Positions 60,601 through 64,000 of a stretch of DNA of 64,000 nucleotides are shown piece after piece (within the stretch, counting starts at the first letter, position 1; every line of letters starts with the position of its first letter). The DNA is taken from positions 28,750,501 through 28,814,500 of the forward strand of contig NC_083689.1 of NCBI RefSeq assembly GCF_033118175.1. The letters are read 5' to 3'. This stretch comes from Dama dama (taxonomy: Eukaryota > Chordata > Mammalia > Artiodactyla > Cervidae). The notes under the pieces were generated by a model. The model made no database searches and was not told the DNA's origin. It saw only the letters and a program-made list of their open reading frames with translations. Made by a program: the position numbers and the translations under genes.

Positions 60601-61534
60601 GAACACAAACCTAATATTTTGACAACAAAGCCATCTATGTGAGAAAGAGCTTGTGGTTTCACATTCTTAGGAAGAGTCTTTTTTTTTTCCCTCCATCCAG
60701 CACGAAGGTAGAAACAGGCAAGTCTCTTAGCTGCTTTTCTCTGCATTAGTCATATAACAAGGATATAGCTGCTTTGGACCCCTACTTTATGAGGGAGTGT
60801 CCTGTTACGTTTCGTATTAGAGAGGTGAATCTGGGCTTTTATCTCGTAGGTTCTGGCTCCTGTAAAACTATAACAGTTGAAAACCAGAGTCTTCAGAGTT
60901 TACAGAAGTGCAAAAGCTGAAACGTGGGTGCACTTAACCTCCAAAGATTCCTGTTTTCACTTCATTTTGGGACTCAGTTTTTCCCCTTTTTCATGTCAGT
61001 GAGATGATTTTTTAAAGTCGTTTTTCGTGTTTTATCAAGAATGTTTCCATTGAGAGGGATACTCAGGGTATCTAATACATCGTTCGCTAGAAACAGAACA
61101 TATGTTGTTTTGTTTAATCCTCCCATTAACCCTGTTTTATGAATAAGAAGTAGGTAGATATGGTTACAGAATAAAACAATTAATAATATTTTGATGTAAA
61201 CCTAGGTATCCTGACTCAAGGCCGACTCTTTTCTTTTTCTTCCCAAATCTTATGGTTCAACCTCCTCCTCAGAGATCCTTGAAGAGACAAATAGGATCAG
61301 CATACTGTATAGCACTGAATGTATTTTGTAACAGTGGTTACTGTGAAGAGTTTAGAGGTTCCATATCTTAATTTTCATCCTATTCGTGATGAATAAATCA
61401 AGTAAATTTAAGAATATAATACTTTAGGTTTCTAAAATGAATATTCTAAAAACGATTTTCCTGGATCATTCTTGGGAGTCGAAATCTGCCTGTGAAATTA
61501 TTCCCAATGACAGGCAGCCTGTCCACACTCAACT
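60601..61534. other. Intron without recognised gene
   Basis: A possible MIR remnant lies at about 61110-61230 (TTTAATCCTCCCATTAACCCTG...). The rest is unassigned. Confidence 0.35.
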
Positions 61535-62216
61535 GGTGACCCAGCAATCCCACTGCTGGGTATGCACACCAAGGAAACCAGAATTGAAAGAGTACCCCAG
61601 TGTTCATCATAGCACTGTTTATAATAGCTAGGACATGGAAGCAACCTAGATGTCCATTGGCAGATGAATGAATAAAAAAGCTGTGGTACATATACACAAT
61701 GGAATATTACTCAGCCATTAAAAAGAATACATTTGAATCAGTTCTAATGAGGTGGATGAAACTGGAGCCTATTATACAGAGTGAAGTAAGTCAGAAAGAA
61801 AAATACCAATACAGTACACTAACGCATATATATGGAATTTAGAAAGATGGTAATGATGACCTTATATGTGAGACAGCAAAAGAGACACAGATGTATAGAA
61901 CAGACTTTTGGACTCTGTGGGAGAAGGCGAGGGTGGGAAGACTTGAGAGAATAGCATTGAAACATGTCTATTATCATATGTGAAACTGATCACCAGCCCA
62001 GGTTGGATGCATGAGACAGGGTGCTCAGGCCTGGTGCACTGGGATGTCCCAGAGGGATGGGATGGGGAGGGAGGGGGAGGGGGGTCAGGAGGGGGAGGGG
62101 GGTCAGGATGGGGAACACATGTACACCCATGGCTGATTCATGTCAATGTATGACAAAAACCACTACAATATTGTAAAGTAATTCGCCTCCAATTAAAATA
62201 AATAAATTTTTTAAAA
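61535..62216 (+). mobile_element. Ruminant L1 3' end, about 0.7 kb, sense
   Basis: It runs through the ORF2 tail and 3' UTR: GACCCAGCAATCCCACTGCTGGGTATG, GTGTTCATCATAGCACTG, AATGGAATATTACTCAGCCATTAAAAAG, GATCACCAGCCCAGGTTGG, a duplicated G-rich tract at 62053-62115, and TTCGCCTCCAATTAAAATAAATAAAT. It is well preserved. Confidence 0.95.
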
Positions 62217-62739
62217 AGTGACATTTATAAAGTGTCTGCAGTGCCTTTAAGGAAACCTGCATGTGTCGAATTCTGTACTTTCTCTTGGTCATACTGGGTT
62301 TCTTTTGGGGACTGATAGGCAGTCTGATTCTTGCATGGAATAATACCTAACTAAAGCCAATTCTTTTATTTAACAATAGCGTGGAAGCAACCTGAGGTAA
62401 GCTTTGGACCATTCAAGGAACTAACATATTTATTTATAAACTCAGTATCTAGTGTAAAAAATTAGGCCTTCCCTATCAATAGCATTATTTATAGTTAATA
62501 GTTTCATCTGCATCAGTGGCATGTAGCTCCTGATGGTTGTGGTATGTGTTTCTTGTGGTCACGGACAGAACTTCTTGGAAGCATCTTGTTAAAAGTTAAA
62601 TAATATGTAGTGAAACTGGACTCGCTGTTTCTGGTGCTCCAAATAAAAGCAGAAAGTACTTCCCTCGTGGTTTTGGGAGCTGTTCGTGCTCTTGCCCTCT
62701 GTACGCCTCTGAGCTCAGAATCTTCTACCCCCCTCCTGC
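62217..62739. other. Intron without recognised gene
   Basis: Unassigned, single-copy-looking sequence. Confidence 0.4.
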
Positions 62740-62935
62740 CTTTTCTTCTCCAGTCACATTGACGCCTTGTTTTTCACACACGTGAAACACATCTTCTTCT
62801 TTCTCTTTGAACTTCTCTCCTTTCAGGTTACTTGTGTGGCTCATGCTCTCACCTTATTAACGTCTGCTCAGGTGTCACTGCCTCAAAGGAGCTGTTCTAA
62901 TCAGTCTTTCTAAAATAGTACCTGTGTCAGTTTTG
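62740..62935 (+). mobile_element. L2 LINE 3' fragment
   Basis: GTCTGCTCAGGTGTCACTGCCTCAAAGGAGCTGTTCTAATCAGTC, followed by TCTAAAATAGTACC, matches the L2 3' region 'ctcaaatgtcacctcctcagagaggccttccctgacc...taaaatagcaccc' at high divergence. Confidence 0.6.
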
Positions 62936-63182
62936 TGTTGCTGTGTAGTAAATAACCATAAAATTTTTGTAGTGAACAACAGTATAGATCTGCAGGTCTG
63001 CTGGGTGACTGACTAGTCTAGGCTGAGATGGGTTTGTCGCTTTCCCTCATTTGAGCTCTGCGTCTGTCTCGGCGTGACTTCTTACTGCATTGTGGGCTCA
63101 TAGCTCTTCATGCCTCTTGTTTTTGTACACCGGGGGTATGGCACGGCATAGGTGCTCAGTGAGCATCTGCTTGTAAATAGAC
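62936..63182. other. Probable old repeat remnants before the TB1 exon
   Basis: TCAGTTTTGTGTTGCTGTGTAGTAAATAACC resembles a widespread old mammalian repeat that I cannot name. The stretch at about 63140-63175 (GGCATAGGTGCTCAGTGAGCATCTG) looks like an L2/MIR terminus. Confidence 0.4.
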
Positions 63183-63222
63183 GAAAGCATGGAAAAAAAA
63201 AAAAAAAAAAAAAGAAAGCATG
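63183..63222 (+). repeat. Poly(A) tract flanked by a 9-bp direct repeat
   Basis: GAAAGCATG at 63183-63191 and at 63214-63222 brackets one G and 21 A residues. This is the form of a retrotransposition event that left only the poly(A) tail plus its target duplication. It lies about 150 bp upstream of the TB1 exon. Confidence 0.8.
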
Positions 63223-63372
63223 AATAGATGTGATAGAACTTGAAAGAATGAGATGTACTAGAAATTAAGTAAGATAATCCCCTTAATTTAGCATCTCCTA
63301 ACGTGTGCAGTAAATGATGTGAGGACTCAGGGTGATTCTGTGGTGTCTTCTGTTTTCTTTTCCCGTGTTTAG

Positions 63373-63525
63373 ATCAGAGAACCGGCACGTGTTTCTCAGG
63401 CCTGGTGAACGGCCGCTGTGCGCAAGAGCTTCCGGGCAGGATGACCAGAATGCAGTGCTGCTGTGAGCCCGGCCGCTGCTGGGGCCTCGGGACCATTCCT
63501 GAAGCCTGTCCCGTCAGGGGCTCCG
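63373..63525 (+). CDS. FBN2: FBN2 exon: TB domain 1, first 51 residues (classical exon 9)
   Basis: This 153-bp exon encodes most of the first TB (TGF-beta-binding-protein-like) domain. The acceptor follows a long T-rich tract ending TTCCCGTGTTTAG, and the donor is GTGAGCTGT. The frame is set by the split Asp codon and gives DQRTGTCFSGLVNGRC, then the diagnostic MQCCCEPGRCWG triplet-cysteine motif and IPEACPVRGS. Seven of the eight TB cysteines are present; the last should be in the next exon, beyond the window. CAQELPGRM and CWGLGTIPEACPVRGS identify FBN2, since FBN1 differs strongly here. Compared with the human protein as I remember it, Thr replaces Met before CFSG, Arg replaces Lys in the RMTRM stretch, and Leu replaces Ile in CWGLG; these need an alignment to confirm. 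Phase is 1 to 1. Confidence 0.95.
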
Positions 63526-64000
63526 GTGAGCTGTTGGCTGCTCATGTGCTTAGGACACGCCGAGTCAGGGAGATTAGTAACAATAATGTGCTTTGGTGTT
63601 TTCCTTAAAGACAGGTCATCTTTGCATTCCTGTTAGTGTCTTCACTAACAGGGGGTTAGGATGACATTGTTTATTAATCAGTCTTCATTCTATTCTTTTT
63701 GTTAATATTAGAAAAAACCCTAACCACCTATCATGTATTAACTTTAAGCAAGAATTTTAATAATTATTTTGAATGTTGGTATTTAAGTTCAGTTTTAAAA
63801 CCTAATCTTCCATTTGAAGCTTGAGTAATAACAAAGTTTGGCCTTCATTTATTTTATTTTAGGAATATCCTCAGCTTATTGTGTTCCAGTCCTTAAGAGA
63901 TATTTCCTCCCTTTTCTAATGAAAATTAGAAAATTCCTCCCTTGAAAATTCAGAATACACTGCATTTTGTATTCAGAATTCACAGTCATTCACTTTGCTT
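63526..64000. other. Intron after the TB1 exon
   Basis: The donor GTGAGCTGT is followed by AT-rich sequence to the end of the window. No repeat or further exon is seen. Confidence 0.45.

Larger units (their letters stand above)
1..64000 (+). other. FBN2: FBN2 gene, internal segment (four exons and their introns)
   Basis: The window lies wholly inside the transcription unit of fibrillin-2, a large secreted glycoprotein that assembles into extracellular microfibrils, binds calcium and helps hold latent TGF-beta and BMP complexes. Four + strand exons encode hybrid domain 1, cbEGF1, cbEGF2 and TB1 in the order known for the fibrillin N-terminus. All junctions are phase 1 and use AG/GT. The introns are about 10.3, 26.6 and 14.4 kb and are filled with ruminant transposable elements. 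No promoter, start codon, stop codon or poly(A) site of the gene is inside the window. FBN1 and FBN3 are the alternatives; the residues recalled from FBN2 fit best. Confidence 0.93.

Noticed and set aside
11571..63525. Assignment to FBN1 instead of FBN2
   Set aside because: TB1 reads CAQELPGRM...CWGLGTIPEACPVRGS and the hybrid exon reads PCFTQVNNQMC, which fit FBN2. FBN1 differs strongly in TB1 as I recall it.

Overview
This window is ruminant (bovid) nuclear DNA lying inside one large protein-coding gene. The lineage is read from the repeats: Bov-tA and Bov-A2 SINEs, nine BovB (RTE-type) LINE copies and ruminant L1 3' ends are scattered throughout. I cannot tell cattle from other bovids by eye.

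The gene is fibrillin-2 (FBN2), read on the + strand. Four exons are visible with clean AG/GT borders: 11571-11768 (first hybrid domain, 66 codons), 22115-22240 (calcium-binding EGF domain 1, 42 codons), 48822-48947 (calcium-binding EGF domain 2, 42 codons) and 63373-63525 (most of TB domain 1, 51 codons). Every one starts and ends in phase 1, so they join in frame and each could be skipped without a frameshift. Their order matches the N-terminal part of fibrillins (classical exons 6 to 9). The sequence fits FBN2 better than FBN1, most clearly in the TB1 exon. The start of the gene lies upstream of the window and most of the coding sequence lies downstream.

Everything else is intron: at least 11.6 kb upstream of the first exon, then introns of about 10.3, 26.6 and 14.4 kb. 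They hold young ruminant repeats (Bov-tA, Bov-A2, BovB, L1_BT-type ends), a cetartiodactyl CHR-type SINE, and older mammalian L1, L2, MIR and probable hAT remnants. Between these are AT-rich stretches in which I recognise nothing. Several insertions are nested with visible target-site duplications, which gives a relative chronology.

No bacterial, viral or CRISPR-like system is present. The most unusual structure is a near-perfect 60-bp inverted repeat with a 22-nt loop at 10982-11123, about 450 bp upstream of the hybrid-domain exon. Other points worth a second look are oppositely oriented BovB copies around each internal exon, a dimeric Bov-tA that moved as one unit, a sense L1 3' end carrying AATAAA just after the cbEGF2 exon, and a nearly pure poly(A) insertion close to the TB1 exon.
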